Assembly: GCF_000215705.1 (NCBI RefSeq) | Contig: NC_015677.1 | Coordinates: 756,001-820,000, forward strand | Reading direction: 5' to 3' | Length of the DNA: 64,000 nucleotides | Source of the DNA: Ramlibacter tataouinensis TTB310 | GTDB taxonomy: Bacteria > Pseudomonadota > Gammaproteobacteria > Burkholderiales > Burkholderiaceae_C | Made by a program: the position numbers and the translations under genes | Shown here: positions 27,929-36,487 of the stretch, one piece after another | Layout of the letters: every line of letters starts with the position of its first letter | How positions within the stretch are numbered: the stretch's first letter is position 1 | Notes under the pieces: model-generated | What the model saw: only the letters and a program-made list of their open reading frames with translations | Database searches by the model: none | Told to the model about the DNA's origin: nothing

Positions 27929-28953
27929 CGGTTTTCTCCTTGGTTCAGGTTGTATTTCATGATTCGGCCGTGCCGCCCCTGGCGGTCCCGCTCGAGGGTG
28001 TAGGTATCGCCCTGCGGGCCGGGGCACTGCGCGAGCAGCCGGTCGATCGCGGCATGGTCGGCGTCGGACAGCGCGAAGTCGAAGACCTTCAGGTGCTGGG
28101 GCAGGTGCGCGGCATAGCGCGCGCCGACGATGGCCGCGGCCACGTGGGGCCGCTCCAGCACCCAGCGCGTGGCCACCGCCGCGATGTCCACGCCGTGGCG
28201 GTCGGCGATGCCGCGCAGCAGCCGCAGCAGCTCCTGGAACTTCGTCCAGCCGCCGAAATCGTCGATCACCAGCTTGTACTTGACCAGCGAGCGGTTGCTG
28301 GGCGCCTGCGGCTCGGGCGCGCCCAGCCAGTGGTCGGTGAGGAAGCCGCCGGCCAGGGTGCCGTAGCACAGCAGGCGCAGCGGGGTGCGCGCGCACAGGT
28401 CGGACAGCGTCCCGGCCGGCCGCCGGTCCAGCAGCGAGTACTGCACCTGCATGCTCACCAGCGGGACGCCGGCGTCCAGCAGCTGCCGCGTGTGCCCGGT
28501 GTCGAAGTTGGTGCCGCCCAGGTGGCGGATCAGTCCCTCGCGCTGCAGCCGGGCCAGCCATCCGGCGACCCGCAGCATGCCGGGCACCTCGTAGTCCCAC
28601 CAGTGGAACTGCACCAGGTCCAGCGCCGGGGCGCGCAGGCGCTGGCGCGAGCGCTCGTTGATGCGGCGCACGTAGGCCTCATCGACCTGGGACAGGATGG
28701 CCAGGTCGGGCACGAACTTGGTGTGCACGCGCAGCCGCGGCTCGCCCGCGCGGAACTCGCCGATGATCTCCTCCACCCCGGTGTAGATGTCGGCGCAGTC
28801 GAACACGTCGACGCCGGCCGCCACGAACTGCGCCATGTCGGCGATGGCCCGCCGGCGGTCCACCTCGCCATGGTCGCCGGCCAGCTGCCAGCCGCCGCGC
28901 AGCAGGCGCGGGATCTCGTAGCCCGGCGCCAGGGTGTAGCGCTCGACCGTCAT
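27925..28953 (-). CDS. Aldo/keto reductase
   Basis: The protein has 342 residues. The tetrad segments are FDCADIY (Asp, Tyr), VHTKF (Lys) and LVQFHWWDY (His). It shares the LHWW, TNFDT and YGTLAGGFL blocks with the reductase half of the downstream fusion gene, so the two look like diverged duplicates. The ATG at 28953 overlaps the preceding stop (ATGA). It is an NADPH-dependent carbonyl reductase or alcohol dehydrogenase by family; substrate unknown. Confidence 0.88.
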   Translation of the reverse strand: MTVERYTLAPGYEIPRLLRGGWQLAGDHGEVDRRRAIADMAQFVAAGVDVFDCADIYTGVEEIIGEFRAGEPRLRVHTKFVPDLAILSQVDEAYVRRINERSRQRLRAPALDLVQFHWWDYEVPGMLRVAGWLARLQREGLIRHLGGTNFDTGHTRQLLDAGVPLVSMQVQYSLLDRRPAGTLSDLCARTPLRLLCYGTLAGGFLTDHWLGAPEPQAPSNRSLVKYKLVIDDFGGWTKFQELLRLLRGIADRHGVDIAAVATRWVLERPHVAAAIVGARYAAHLPQHLKVFDFALSDADHAAIDRLLAQCPGPQGDTYTLERDRQGRHGRIMKYNLNQGENR

Positions 28954-29294
28954 GCCGCAGCCCCCGGCAGCGCGACGGCCGTGGTCTCGCCGTGCTCGAA
29001 GCGCCGCTTGCCCAGGCGGGTGATGCGGAACCGGGTGGGGCAGTGGGGGTCGGGGCAGGCCACCTCGGCGTCGGTGCTCATCCAGTCGTGGGGATCGGTG
29101 GCCCGCTGCTTGGCCGGCAGCAGCGGCAGCAGGGCCGCCAGCGAGTACATGGAGAACCCCTGTCCCGGCGGGAAGTGCAGCATCTCGCCGCGCACCTCGA
29201 ACCAGTCGCCGGGGCGGGCGTTGCACCAGATCCTGGCGCCCGGCGGGGCCACGACCTCGACGCGCAGGTCGTGGAGCTCGAATCCTTGAGGCAT
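28950..29294 (-). CDS. Small TIGR04076-like protein
   Basis: The protein has 114 residues. It has two Cys near the C-terminus (ACPDPHCPTRFRI) and one in the N-terminal half (IWCNARPGDWFEV), and a MYSLAALLPLLPAKQR middle. The layout matches the small TIGR04076 family, a tentative assignment from memory. It heads the minus-strand catabolic operon. Function unknown. Confidence 0.6.
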   Translation of the reverse strand: MPQGFELHDLRVEVVAPPGARIWCNARPGDWFEVRGEMLHFPPGQGFSMYSLAALLPLLPAKQRATDPHDWMSTDAEVACPDPHCPTRFRITRLGKRRFEHGETTAVALPGAAA

Positions 29295-29321
29295 GAAGTA
29301 GCTGCTCTGCTTGGTGTGACA

Positions 29322-30086
29322 ATGCACACGATGCTGGCATTGAACCGTTTGGTCAAGGCTTTTGGCGGCCACCGCGCGGTCGACGGCCTCACCTGCGCCA
29401 TCCCGGCCGGCCGCATCACCGGCGTGATCGGCCCCAATGGCGCCGGCAAGACCACGCTGTTCAACTTGGTGGCCGGCGCGATGAAGCCCACCTCGGGCGA
29501 GATCCTGTTCGAAGGCCGCCCGATCGGCGGCCGGCGCGCCGACCAGGTGTTCCGCGCCGGCATCGGCCGCACCTTCCAGATCCCCCGTCCCTTCCCGGCC
29601 ATGACCGTGCTGGAGAACGTCATGCTGGCGCCGCCCGCCCAGGCCGGCGAGTCCTTCTGGCGCAACTGGCTGCGGCCGGGGCAGGTCCGCGCGCAGGAGC
29701 GCGCGGTGCGCGAGCAGGCCCTGCACTGGCTGGACTTCGTCGGCCTGGCGGGCCTGGCGCAGCAGCCGGCCCGGGTGCTCTCGGGCGGCCAGCGCAAGCT
29801 GCTGGAGCTGGCGCGGGTGATGGTGGCCCAGCCCCGCCTGGTGCTGCTGGACGAGCCGGGGGCCGGCGTCAACCCGGCGCTGCTGGACGTCATCGTGGAC
29901 CGCATCGCCGCCCTGCACCGCCAGGGGACCAGCTTCCTCGTCATCGAGCACAACATGGACCTGGTGGCCTCGCTGTGCGATCCCGTCCTGGTGATGGCGC
30001 AGGGGCGGCTGCTGGCGCAGGGGCGCGCCGGCGAGGTGCTGCGCGATGCGCGCGTGGTCGAGGCGTACCTGGGGGAGGGGGCATGA
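29322..30086 (+). CDS. livG: ABC transporter ATP-binding protein LivG-type
   Basis: The protein has 254 residues. Walker A GPNGAGKTT (about residue 39), signature LSGGQRKLLELARVM and Walker B LVLLDEPGAGVN. The FQIPRPFPAMTVLENVMLAP segment is characteristic of LivG. ATG 29322 is chosen; an in-frame ATG at 29331 is also possible. Only 27 bp separate it from the divergent TIGR04076-like gene, so the two promoters overlap or lie within coding sequence. Confidence 0.92.
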   Translation: MHTMLALNRLVKAFGGHRAVDGLTCAIPAGRITGVIGPNGAGKTTLFNLVAGAMKPTSGEILFEGRPIGGRRADQVFRAGIGRTFQIPRPFPAMTVLENVMLAPPAQAGESFWRNWLRPGQVRAQERAVREQALHWLDFVGLAGLAQQPARVLSGGQRKLLELARVMVAQPRLVLLDEPGAGVNPALLDVIVDRIAALHRQGTSFLVIEHNMDLVASLCDPVLVMAQGRLLAQGRAGEVLRDARVVEAYLGEGA

Positions 30087-30814
30087 ACGCACCGGCCCTG
30101 CGGGTCGAGCGCCTGGAGGCCGGCTACGAGCCCGGCCTGCCCATCGTGCGCGGCGCCAGCCTGGCGGTGCAGCCTGGCGAGGTGCTGGCCATCCTCGGGC
30201 CCAACGGCGCTGGCAAGTCCACCCTGGTCAAGGCCATCGCCGGCCTGGTGCCCGTGTACGGCGGCCGCGTGCACCTGGGGCAGGCCGACATCACCGGCGT
30301 GGCGGCGCACCGGCTGTGCGGCCTGGGCCTGGGCTTCGTGCCGCAGACCGAGAACGTGTTCACCAACCTCAGCGTCGCCGAGAACCTGGAGCTGGCCGCC
30401 GCGCTGCAGCGGGTGCCGGTGCGCACCCGCCTGGCCGCGCTCTACGAGCAGTTCCCCGACCTGGCGCGCCAGCGCACGCTGCCGGCCGGGCGCCTGTCCG
30501 GCGGGCAGCGCCAGATGCTGGCCATCGCCCGGGCCCTGGTGCGCACCCCGCAGGTGCTGATGCTGGACGAGCCCTCGGCCGGCCTGTCGCCGCGGCTGGT
30601 GGGCGAGGTGTTCGCCGCGCTGCGCCGCATCCGCGACGGCGGCGTCGCGGTGGTGCTGGTGGAGCAGAACGTCAAGGCCGCCCTGGCGCTGGCCGACCGC
30701 GCCGCCGTGCTGGTGGAAGGCCGCGAGCAAGTGGTCGCGCCCGCGGCCGAGCTCGCCCGCGACCGGCGCATCGCCGACCTGTACCTGGGGCGCCACGTGG
30801 AGGCGGCCCGATGA
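30083..30814 (+). CDS. livF: ABC transporter ATP-binding protein LivF-type
   Basis: The protein has 243 residues. Walker A GPNGAGKST (about residue 38), the LivF-type VPQTENVFTNLSVAENLE, signature LSGGQRQMLAIARAL and Walker B VLMLDEPSAGLSP are all intact. The start at 30083 overlaps the LivG stop (ATGA) and follows a GGGGGAGGGG purine stretch acting as ribosome binding site. Confidence 0.93.
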   Translation: MNAPALRVERLEAGYEPGLPIVRGASLAVQPGEVLAILGPNGAGKSTLVKAIAGLVPVYGGRVHLGQADITGVAAHRLCGLGLGFVPQTENVFTNLSVAENLELAAALQRVPVRTRLAALYEQFPDLARQRTLPAGRLSGGQRQMLAIARALVRTPQVLMLDEPSAGLSPRLVGEVFAALRRIRDGGVAVVLVEQNVKAALALADRAAVLVEGREQVVAPAAELARDRRIADLYLGRHVEAAR

Positions 30815-31725
30815 TCCTGCAGGTGCTGGCCGACGGGCTGGTGGTCGGCTCGGTGGTCTCGCTGGGCGCGATCGGCCTGACGCTCACCTTCTCCATCCTG
30901 CGCTTTTCCAACTTCGGCCATGGCGAGCTGCTGGCCTGGGGCGCCTACCTCGCGCTGTCGGCACTGGGCTGGTTCGCCGCGCTGGGCGGCGGCCAGCCCT
31001 TCGCGCCGCTGTCCTTCGGCTGGCCGCTGCTGGGTGCGCTGGCCGCCGCCGCGGCCGGCACCGCGGGCCTGGCCCTGGCGCTGGACTGGCTGCTGTTCCG
31101 GCGGCTGCGCGCCCAGGGGGCGATCACGCTGGTGATCGCGAGTTTCGGCGCGGCGCTGGCGCTGCGCAACCTGCTGTTCTTCCTCTACGGCGGCATCCCG
31201 CAGTACTACTCGGGCGAGCTGCAGATGGCCATCCGCCTGGTGCCGCGCAGCGTCGCGGGCGGCCTGCGCATCACGCCGGACCAGCTGTTCGTGCTCGCGC
31301 TCACGCTGGCCATCGTGCTCGGGCTGCATCTCTTTCTCAGCCGCAGCACCATGGGCCGGGCCATGCGCGGCACCGCCGGCAACCCGCAGCTGGCGCGGGT
31401 GGCCGGCATCGATCCCGAGCACGTGCTGCGCGTCACCTGGGTGCTGGGCGGCGTGCTGGCGGCGGTGGCCGGCGTGTTCGCCGGCCTGACCGTGCAGCTG
31501 CGCCCCACGCTGGGCCAGGAGCTGCTGCTGCCGCTGTTCGCCGCGGCCATCCTGGGCGGCATCGGGTCCGTGTGGGGCGCCGTCATCGGCGGGCTGATCG
31601 TCGGCCTGGCCGAGAGCGCCGCGGTGATGTGGGTAGGCGCCGAGTACCGGGCCGCCGTCTCCTTCCTGGTGCTGATCGCCATCCTGCTGGTGCGGCCCAC
31701 CGGCCTGTTCGCGGAAAAAGCCTGA
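30811..31725 (+). CDS. livH: Branched-chain-type ABC transporter permease LivH-type
   Basis: The protein has 304 residues with about eight membrane segments. GSVVSLGAIGLTLTFSILRFSNFGHG at the N-terminus and AAILGGIGSVWGAVIGGLIVG near residue 245 are the family hallmarks. It overlaps the LivF stop (ATGA). Confidence 0.92.
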   Translation: MILQVLADGLVVGSVVSLGAIGLTLTFSILRFSNFGHGELLAWGAYLALSALGWFAALGGGQPFAPLSFGWPLLGALAAAAAGTAGLALALDWLLFRRLRAQGAITLVIASFGAALALRNLLFFLYGGIPQYYSGELQMAIRLVPRSVAGGLRITPDQLFVLALTLAIVLGLHLFLSRSTMGRAMRGTAGNPQLARVAGIDPEHVLRVTWVLGGVLAAVAGVFAGLTVQLRPTLGQELLLPLFAAAILGGIGSVWGAVIGGLIVGLAESAAVMWVGAEYRAAVSFLVLIAILLVRPTGLFAEKA

Positions 31726-31726
31726 G

Positions 31727-32707
31727 ATGCCCGCCCTGACCGACCTGCTTTCCTACGGCAGCTTCTTCCTCGTGTTCTCGACGGTGTTCGCCGTCATCGT
31801 GCTGGGGCTGAACCTGCAGTGGGGCTACACGGGCCTGTTCAACGTGGGCGTGGCCGGTTTCGTGGCAGTAGGGGCCTATACCTCTGCCCTGCTGACCACG
31901 CCCGAGGCGGCGGGCCGCGTGGCCGGCCTGGGCTGGCCGGTGGCCCTGGGCTGGGCGGGGGCCATGGCCGCGTCCGCCCTGGCCGGGCTGCTGGTGGGCC
32001 TGGCGGCGCTGCGCCTGCGGCACGACTACCTGGCCATCACCACCTTCGGCATCGCCGTGTGCGTGCAGCTGGTGGCGCTGAACGCGCAGTGGCTCACGGG
32101 CGGGCCTTTCGGCGTGCAGTTCATCCCGCGGCCCCTGCAGGGGTGGCTGGGCACGGGGCTGCCGTGGACGCTGGGCTACCTGGCGCTGTCGGTGGGGCTG
32201 CTGGCGGTGGCGTACCTGGCGCTGGAGCGGTTGGTCGCCAGCCCCTGGGGGCGCGTGCTGCGCGCCATCCGCGAGGAGGAGGACGCGGCCTCGTCCCTGG
32301 GCAAGCACGCGTTCGCTTTCCGCCTGCAGTCCTTCGTGATCGGCTGCGCGCTGATGGGGCTGGGCGGCGCGATGTACGCGCACTTCGTCGGCTTCATCGC
32401 GCCCGAGGATTTCCTGCCCATCCTCACCTTCCAGCTTTGGGCGATGCTGATCGTGGGCGGCTCCGGCAACAACCGGGGCGCCATCCTGGGCAGCTACCTG
32501 GTCTGGGGCTTCTGGGCGCTCTCGGGCGGGCTGCTGCGCGGCCTGGTCCCGCAGGCCGAGCAGGCCCGGGCGGCGGCGCTGCAGGTGATGCTGATCGGGG
32601 TGCTGATCGCCGTCATGCTGCTGTGGCGGCCCCGCGGCCTGCTGGGCGAGAACGCGGCCGTGTCGCGGCATGCGGGCGGACCGGACGCGGCAGCGGCCAA
32701 GCCCTGA
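31727..32707 (+). CDS. livM: Branched-chain-type ABC transporter permease LivM-type
   Basis: The protein has 326 residues with about nine membrane segments. VIVLGLNLQWGYTGLFNVGVAGF and the cytoplasmic loop RAIREEEDAASSLGKHAFAFRLQSF are typical LivM features. It starts one base after the LivH stop and completes the transporter. The Lrp-type gene converges on it with no gap. Confidence 0.92.
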   Translation: MPALTDLLSYGSFFLVFSTVFAVIVLGLNLQWGYTGLFNVGVAGFVAVGAYTSALLTTPEAAGRVAGLGWPVALGWAGAMAASALAGLLVGLAALRLRHDYLAITTFGIAVCVQLVALNAQWLTGGPFGVQFIPRPLQGWLGTGLPWTLGYLALSVGLLAVAYLALERLVASPWGRVLRAIREEEDAASSLGKHAFAFRLQSFVIGCALMGLGGAMYAHFVGFIAPEDFLPILTFQLWAMLIVGGSGNNRGAILGSYLVWGFWALSGGLLRGLVPQAEQARAAALQVMLIGVLIAVMLLWRPRGLLGENAAVSRHAGGPDAAAAKP

Positions 32708-33208
32708 TCACGGCCGCGACAGCCGCACTTTCGGGTTGAATTTTCCGCGCTTGACCGAGAAGAAGGCCTTGACGTTGCGCACGTTGGCGTCGCTGGTGAA
32801 CAGGCGCTGGGCCAGCGCCAGGTAGTCCGGCATGTCGGCCGCGCGCACGAGCAGGATGAAGTCCGGCCCCGGCGAGACCCGGTAGCACTGCTGCACCGCG
32901 TCGTCGGCGACCACGCGGCGCTCGAAGGCCTCCATCTGCTCGGCGCCCTGGCGCTCCAGCGTGACCTCCACGATGGCCTCCAGCCCGTGGCCGAGCAGGC
33001 GGCCCAGCCGGTCGCTGTCCAGCAGCGCGACCTGCCGCTGGATCAGGCCCGCCTCGCGCAGCCGCTTGACCCGGCGCAGGCAGGTGGGCGGCGAGACGTG
33101 GACGGCGGCCGCCAGATCCAGGTTGCTCAGCGAGGCGTCCTGCTGCAGGCGATCCAGCAGGGCAAGGTCCACGGCATCGAGAAATTCTGCAGCTTCTAGT
33201 GACGACAT
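32708..33208 (-). CDS. Lrp/AsnC-family transcriptional regulator
   Basis: The protein has 166 residues. The HTH (about 12-60) is LLDRLQQDASLSNLDLAAAVHVSPPTCLRRVKRL, and the RAM ligand-binding domain includes VQQCYRVSPGPDFILLVRA. It shares no overlap with the neighbouring livM, whose stop it abuts tail to tail. The effector is unknown, possibly an amino acid. A palindrome sits two bases upstream of its start. Confidence 0.92.
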   Translation of the reverse strand: MSSLEAAEFLDAVDLALLDRLQQDASLSNLDLAAAVHVSPPTCLRRVKRLREAGLIQRQVALLDSDRLGRLLGHGLEAIVEVTLERQGAEQMEAFERRVVADDAVQQCYRVSPGPDFILLVRAADMPDYLALAQRLFTSDANVRNVKAFFSVKRGKFNPKVRLSRP

Positions 33209-33210
33209 AA

Positions 33211-33225
33211 CGGAATTTTATTCCG
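33211..33225. promoter_or_regulatory. Palindrome CGGAAT-TTT-ATTCCG, probable Lrp autoregulatory site
   Basis: Perfect 6-bp arms at 33211-33216 and 33220-33225 flank TTT. A further half-site ATTCCG lies at 33279-33284, in an AT-rich stretch unlike the surrounding DNA. The site is two bases upstream of the Lrp start and 104 bp upstream of glmS, so binding could affect both genes. Repeated half-sites are usual for Lrp-type octamers. Confidence 0.55.
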
Positions 33226-33328
33226 TGTAAAGGAGTGAACGATATTTAATTTCAGTGGAAGGCGAATATTGAAAACCTATTCCGTGACCGGCCGCCTACA
33301 GTTGCCTCACCTCTGAAGGAGCCCATCC

Positions 33329-35224
33329 ATGTGTGGAATCGTCGCCGCCGTTTCGTCCCGCAACATCGTCCCCATCCTGGTCCAGGGCCTGCAACGGCTT
33401 GAATACCGCGGCTATGACTCCTGCGGCGTGGCGGTGCATGCCGGCGGCCTGAAGCGCGCCCGCAGCACCGCCCGGGTGGCCGAGCTGCTGCAGCAGGTGG
33501 AGCAGGAGCACATCACCGGCACCACCGGCATCGCCCACACCCGCTGGGCCACGCACGGCGCGCCGGCGGTGCACAACGCCCATCCGCACTTCAGCCACGG
33601 TCCCGGCGCCGACGCGGACGCCCGACCCGGACGCATTGCGCTGGTGCACAACGGGATCATCGAGAACCATGAGGAGCTGCGCGCCAAGCTCAGGGCCAAG
33701 GGCTACGTGTTCGCCAGCCAGACCGACACCGAGGTGATCTCGCACCTGGTGGACAGCCTGTACGAGGGCGACCTGTTCGAGGCGGTGCAGATGGCGGTGT
33801 CGCGGCTGCAGGGCGCCTACGCCATCGCCGTGTTCTGCAAGGACGAGCCGCACCGCGTGGTCGGCGCCCGGGCCGGCTCGCCGATGGTGCTGGGCGTCGG
33901 TGCCACCGCCGGGGCCGACACGTCCGCCGACGGCGAGCGCTTCCTGGCCAGCGACGCCATGGCCCTGGCCGGCGTGACCGACCAGATCGTGTACCTGGAA
34001 GAGGGCGACCTGGTGGACATCCAGCTGGGGCGCCACTGGGTGGTGGACAAGGCGCGCAAGCCGGCCACCCGCCCGGTGCGCACGGTGCTGGCGCACAGCG
34101 GCGCGGCCGAGCTGGGCCCGTACCGGCACTACATGCAGAAGGAGATCTTCGAGCAGCCGCGCGCCATCGGCGACACGCTGGAAGGCGTGCAGGCCGTGGT
34201 GCCCGAGCTGTTCGAGGCTTCGGGCAACCATGCGCCGGGGCAGGGCGCCCATGCGGTGTTCAAGGCCGTCGACTCGGTGCTGATCCTGGCCTGCGGCACC
34301 AGCTACTACAGCGGCTGCACCGCCAAGTACTGGCTGGAGAGCATCGCCAAGATCCCGACCCAGGTGGAGATCGCCAGCGAGTACCGCTACCGCGACTCGG
34401 TGCCGAACCCGCGCACGCTGGTGGTGACCATCACCCAGTCGGGCGAGACCGCCGATACGCTGGCCGCGCTGCGCCACGCGCAGTCGCTGGGCATGCAGCA
34501 CACGCTCACGGTGTGCAACGTCGCCACCTCGGCCATGGTGCGCGAGACCAAGCTCGCCTACGTCACCCGCGCCGGGGTGGAGATCGGCGTGGCCTCCACC
34601 AAGGCCTTCACCACCCAACTGGCCGGCCTGTTCCTGCTGACCCTGGCGCTGGCCCAGGCCAAGGGGCGGCTGTCGGCCGAGCAGGAAGCCCAGCACCTCA
34701 AGGCCATGCGCCACCTGCCGGCCGCGCTGTCCGCGGTGCTCGCGCTGGAACCGCAGCTCATGAGCTGGGCCGAGGACTTTGCCAAGAAGGAGAACGCGCT
34801 GTTCCTGGGCCGTGGCCTGCACTACCCGATCGCCCTGGAGGGCGCGCTCAAGCTCAAGGAGATCACCTACATCCATGCCGAGGCCTATGCCGCCGGCGAG
34901 CTCAAGCACGGACCGCTGGCCCTGGTGACCAGCGAGATGCCGGTGGTCACGGTGGCGCCCAACGACACGCTGCTGGAAAAGCTCAAGAGCAACATGCAGG
35001 AGGTGCGCGCCCGCGGCGGCGTGCTGTACGTGCTGGCCGACGCCGATACCCGCATCGAGAGCGAGGATGGCATCCACGTGATCCGCATGCCCGAGCACTA
35101 CGGCCCGCTGAGCCCGCTACTGCACGTGGTGCCGCTGCAGCTGCTGGCCTACCACACGGCCATCGCGCGCGGCACGGATGTCGACAAGCCGAGGAACCTG
35201 GCGAAGAGCGTGACGGTGGAGTGA
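33329..35224 (+). CDS. glmS: Glutamine--fructose-6-phosphate aminotransferase (isomerizing)
   Basis: The protein has 631 residues, slightly longer than the usual about 610 because of Gly/Ala/Asp-rich insertions near residues 90-98 and 190-205. The nucleophile Cys2 starts the glutaminase domain ([17 protein letters not shown]). Two SIS domains follow ([34 protein letters not shown]) with a canonical [13 protein letters not shown] end. AAGGAG lies at 33316-33321. It makes glucosamine-6-P for UDP-GlcNAc synthesis together with GlmU. Confidence 0.97.
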   Translation: MCGIVAAVSSRNIVPILVQGLQRLEYRGYDSCGVAVHAGGLKRARSTARVAELLQQVEQEHITGTTGIAHTRWATHGAPAVHNAHPHFSHGPGADADARPGRIALVHNGIIENHEELRAKLRAKGYVFASQTDTEVISHLVDSLYEGDLFEAVQMAVSRLQGAYAIAVFCKDEPHRVVGARAGSPMVLGVGATAGADTSADGERFLASDAMALAGVTDQIVYLEEGDLVDIQLGRHWVVDKARKPATRPVRTVLAHSGAAELGPYRHYMQKEIFEQPRAIGDTLEGVQAVVPELFEASGNHAPGQGAHAVFKAVDSVLILACGTSYYSGCTAKYWLESIAKIPTQVEIASEYRYRDSVPNPRTLVVTITQSGETADTLAALRHAQSLGMQHTLTVCNVATSAMVRETKLAYVTRAGVEIGVASTKAFTTQLAGLFLLTLALAQAKGRLSAEQEAQHLKAMRHLPAALSAVLALEPQLMSWAEDFAKKENALFLGRGLHYPIALEGALKLKEITYIHAEAYAAGELKHGPLALVTSEMPVVTVAPNDTLLEKLKSNMQEVRARGGVLYVLADADTRIESEDGIHVIRMPEHYGPLSPLLHVVPLQLLAYHTAIARGTDVDKPRNLAKSVTVE

Positions 35225-35360
35225 GGGTCTCACGACTCAACCAGAAGTTGCGAGACGCGGCAAGTAGCCCGATCGGGTGACAGCCGCCGGCTTAACGTCG
35301 TGTGGGGAATGAGCTTAGGTCGAGTTCGCTAGCACATGTTGGAATCCCCTGTGCCCGGAC

Positions 35361-35449
35361 AGAGCTTTTGCTCTTGACCGCAAGCACCCTGAGGGGGTGT
35401 TTGCGGCAATCATCGATTGCGGGCTCTCTCGTATCGCTCTGACGAGCCC
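35361..35449 (+). promoter_or_regulatory. Structured 5' leader with four consecutive hairpins
   Basis: Between glmS and the first DUF4402 gene, four hairpins can be drawn: AGAGC-TTTT-GCTCT (35361-35374); a 12-bp stem with one G-U pair and a 5-base loop (35378-35406); GCAATC-ATC-GATTGC (35406-35420), which shares one base with the previous stem; and GGGCTC...GAGCCC (35421-35449), just before the GGAGGGG ribosome binding site. None has a following T-run. This suggests an RNA regulatory element. The remaining part of the 245-bp gap (35225-35360) holds no gene I can support. Confidence 0.45.
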
Positions 35450-35469
35450 AACTTTTGGAGGGGATTCCC

Positions 35470-36009
35470 GTGAAAAGCAACTTCAAGAAGAATTCGACGC
35501 GTGCCGCGCTGGCCGTGGCTCTCGCTGTGGCTGCCCTGAGCGGTCATGCGGTGGAAGGCGTCGCGAGCGCCAGCGGGACGGTGGTCGCCCCGATCGCGGT
35601 CACCAAATCAGCCGACCTGAACTTCGGCAAGTTCGCGCCCGGCACGGGCGGCTCGATGACCGTCAGCACCAGCGGCGCCGCGACCTCGACGGGCGTCGTC
35701 CGCTCGACCGCCGTGACCCCGACCGCGGCCCGGTTCGACGTCTCGGGCGACGCGAACGCCACCTATGCCATCACCTACACCGGCAGCAGCACCGCCCTGA
35801 CCCACGCGGTCGACTCGACCAAAACCATGGCCCTGAGCATCCACAGCGACCTGACCGCGGGCAATGCCACCAGCGGCACCGTGTCCTCCGGTACCTTGTC
35901 AGGCACCGGCACCCAGTCCGTGTATGTCGGCGGCACGCTGACCGTCGGCGCGGCGCAGGTGGCCGGCACCTACAACGGCAGCGTCAAGGTGCAGGTGGAA
36001 TACAACTGA
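35470..36009 (+). CDS. DUF4402 domain secreted protein (fimbrial-subunit-like) 1
   Basis: The protein has 179 residues. A signal peptide (about 1-32, ending SGHAVEG) precedes a Ser/Thr/Gly/Ala-rich beta domain with LNFGKFAPGTGGSMTVSTSG, the DUF4402 start motif, and a C-terminal AGTYNGSVKVQVEYN, which looks like a donor-strand-type subunit end. No Cys in the mature part. The GTG start at 35470 has GGAGGGG at 35457-35463. It is the first gene of a chaperone-usher-like operon and probably the major structural subunit. Confidence 0.8.
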   Translation: MKSNFKKNSTRAALAVALAVAALSGHAVEGVASASGTVVAPIAVTKSADLNFGKFAPGTGGSMTVSTSGAATSTGVVRSTAVTPTAARFDVSGDANATYAITYTGSSTALTHAVDSTKTMALSIHSDLTAGNATSGTVSSGTLSGTGTQSVYVGGTLTVGAAQVAGTYNGSVKVQVEYN

Positions 36010-36017
36010 CGTCCCAG

Positions 36018-36476
36018 GTGCTGCGCTGCTGCCGGATAGCGGTCCTGGCCGCTGCCCTGCCGCAGGCCGCGGCGCAGCAAGCCCTCTCCGTCACCCCCGT
36101 CGCGCCGCTGGCGTTCGGCCGCTTTGCCGCCGGCACGGGCGGCCAGGTGACCATCAGCGCCGGCGGCGTTCGAACGGCCAGCGGCGGCGTGGTGCTGCTG
36201 TCCTCCGCCGGGGGCTCGCCCGCCCAGTTCTCCCTGGCCGGGGAACCCCATGCCGCCTACTCCATCGGCTTGCCCGCCGATGGCTCGGTGGTGCTCACCA
36301 ATGCCGCCGGCCACACCATGCCCGTGCAGTCCTTCTTCAGCAGCCCCAGCGGTTCCGGCCAGCTCGGGCCGGGGGGCACCCAGACGATGTCCGTCGGAGC
36401 CAGCCTGGGTGTCGCCGCAGGCCAACGCGTCGGCAACTACTCCGGGAGCTTCCAGGTGTTTCTCAACTACAACTGA
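36018..36476 (+). CDS. DUF4402 domain secreted protein 2
   Basis: The protein has about 152 residues. A signal peptide spans about 1-21 (CCRIAVLAAALPQAAAQQ). The mature part repeats the motif of the previous gene: LAFGRFAAGTGGQVTISAGG and the end VGNYSGSFQVFLNYN. The start is uncertain: GTG 36018 is eight bases after the previous stop, with AGGTG-like bases nearby. It is a paralogue of the first protein, possibly a minor or tip subunit. Confidence 0.72.
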   Translation: MLRCCRIAVLAAALPQAAAQQALSVTPVAPLAFGRFAAGTGGQVTISAGGVRTASGGVVLLSSAGGSPAQFSLAGEPHAAYSIGLPADGSVVLTNAAGHTMPVQSFFSSPSGSGQLGPGGTQTMSVGASLGVAAGQRVGNYSGSFQVFLNYN

Positions 36477-36487
36477 TCCGCAGTGCC

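Noticed and set aside
35378..35406. glmS terminator
   Set aside because: The stem is strong but 150 bases after the gene and has no T-run; it fits better in the leader of the next operon.
35361..35449. c-di-GMP (GEMM) riboswitch before the DUF4402 operon
   Set aside because: The conserved GEMM core bases and tetraloop receptor are not visible, so only a generic structured leader is claimed.
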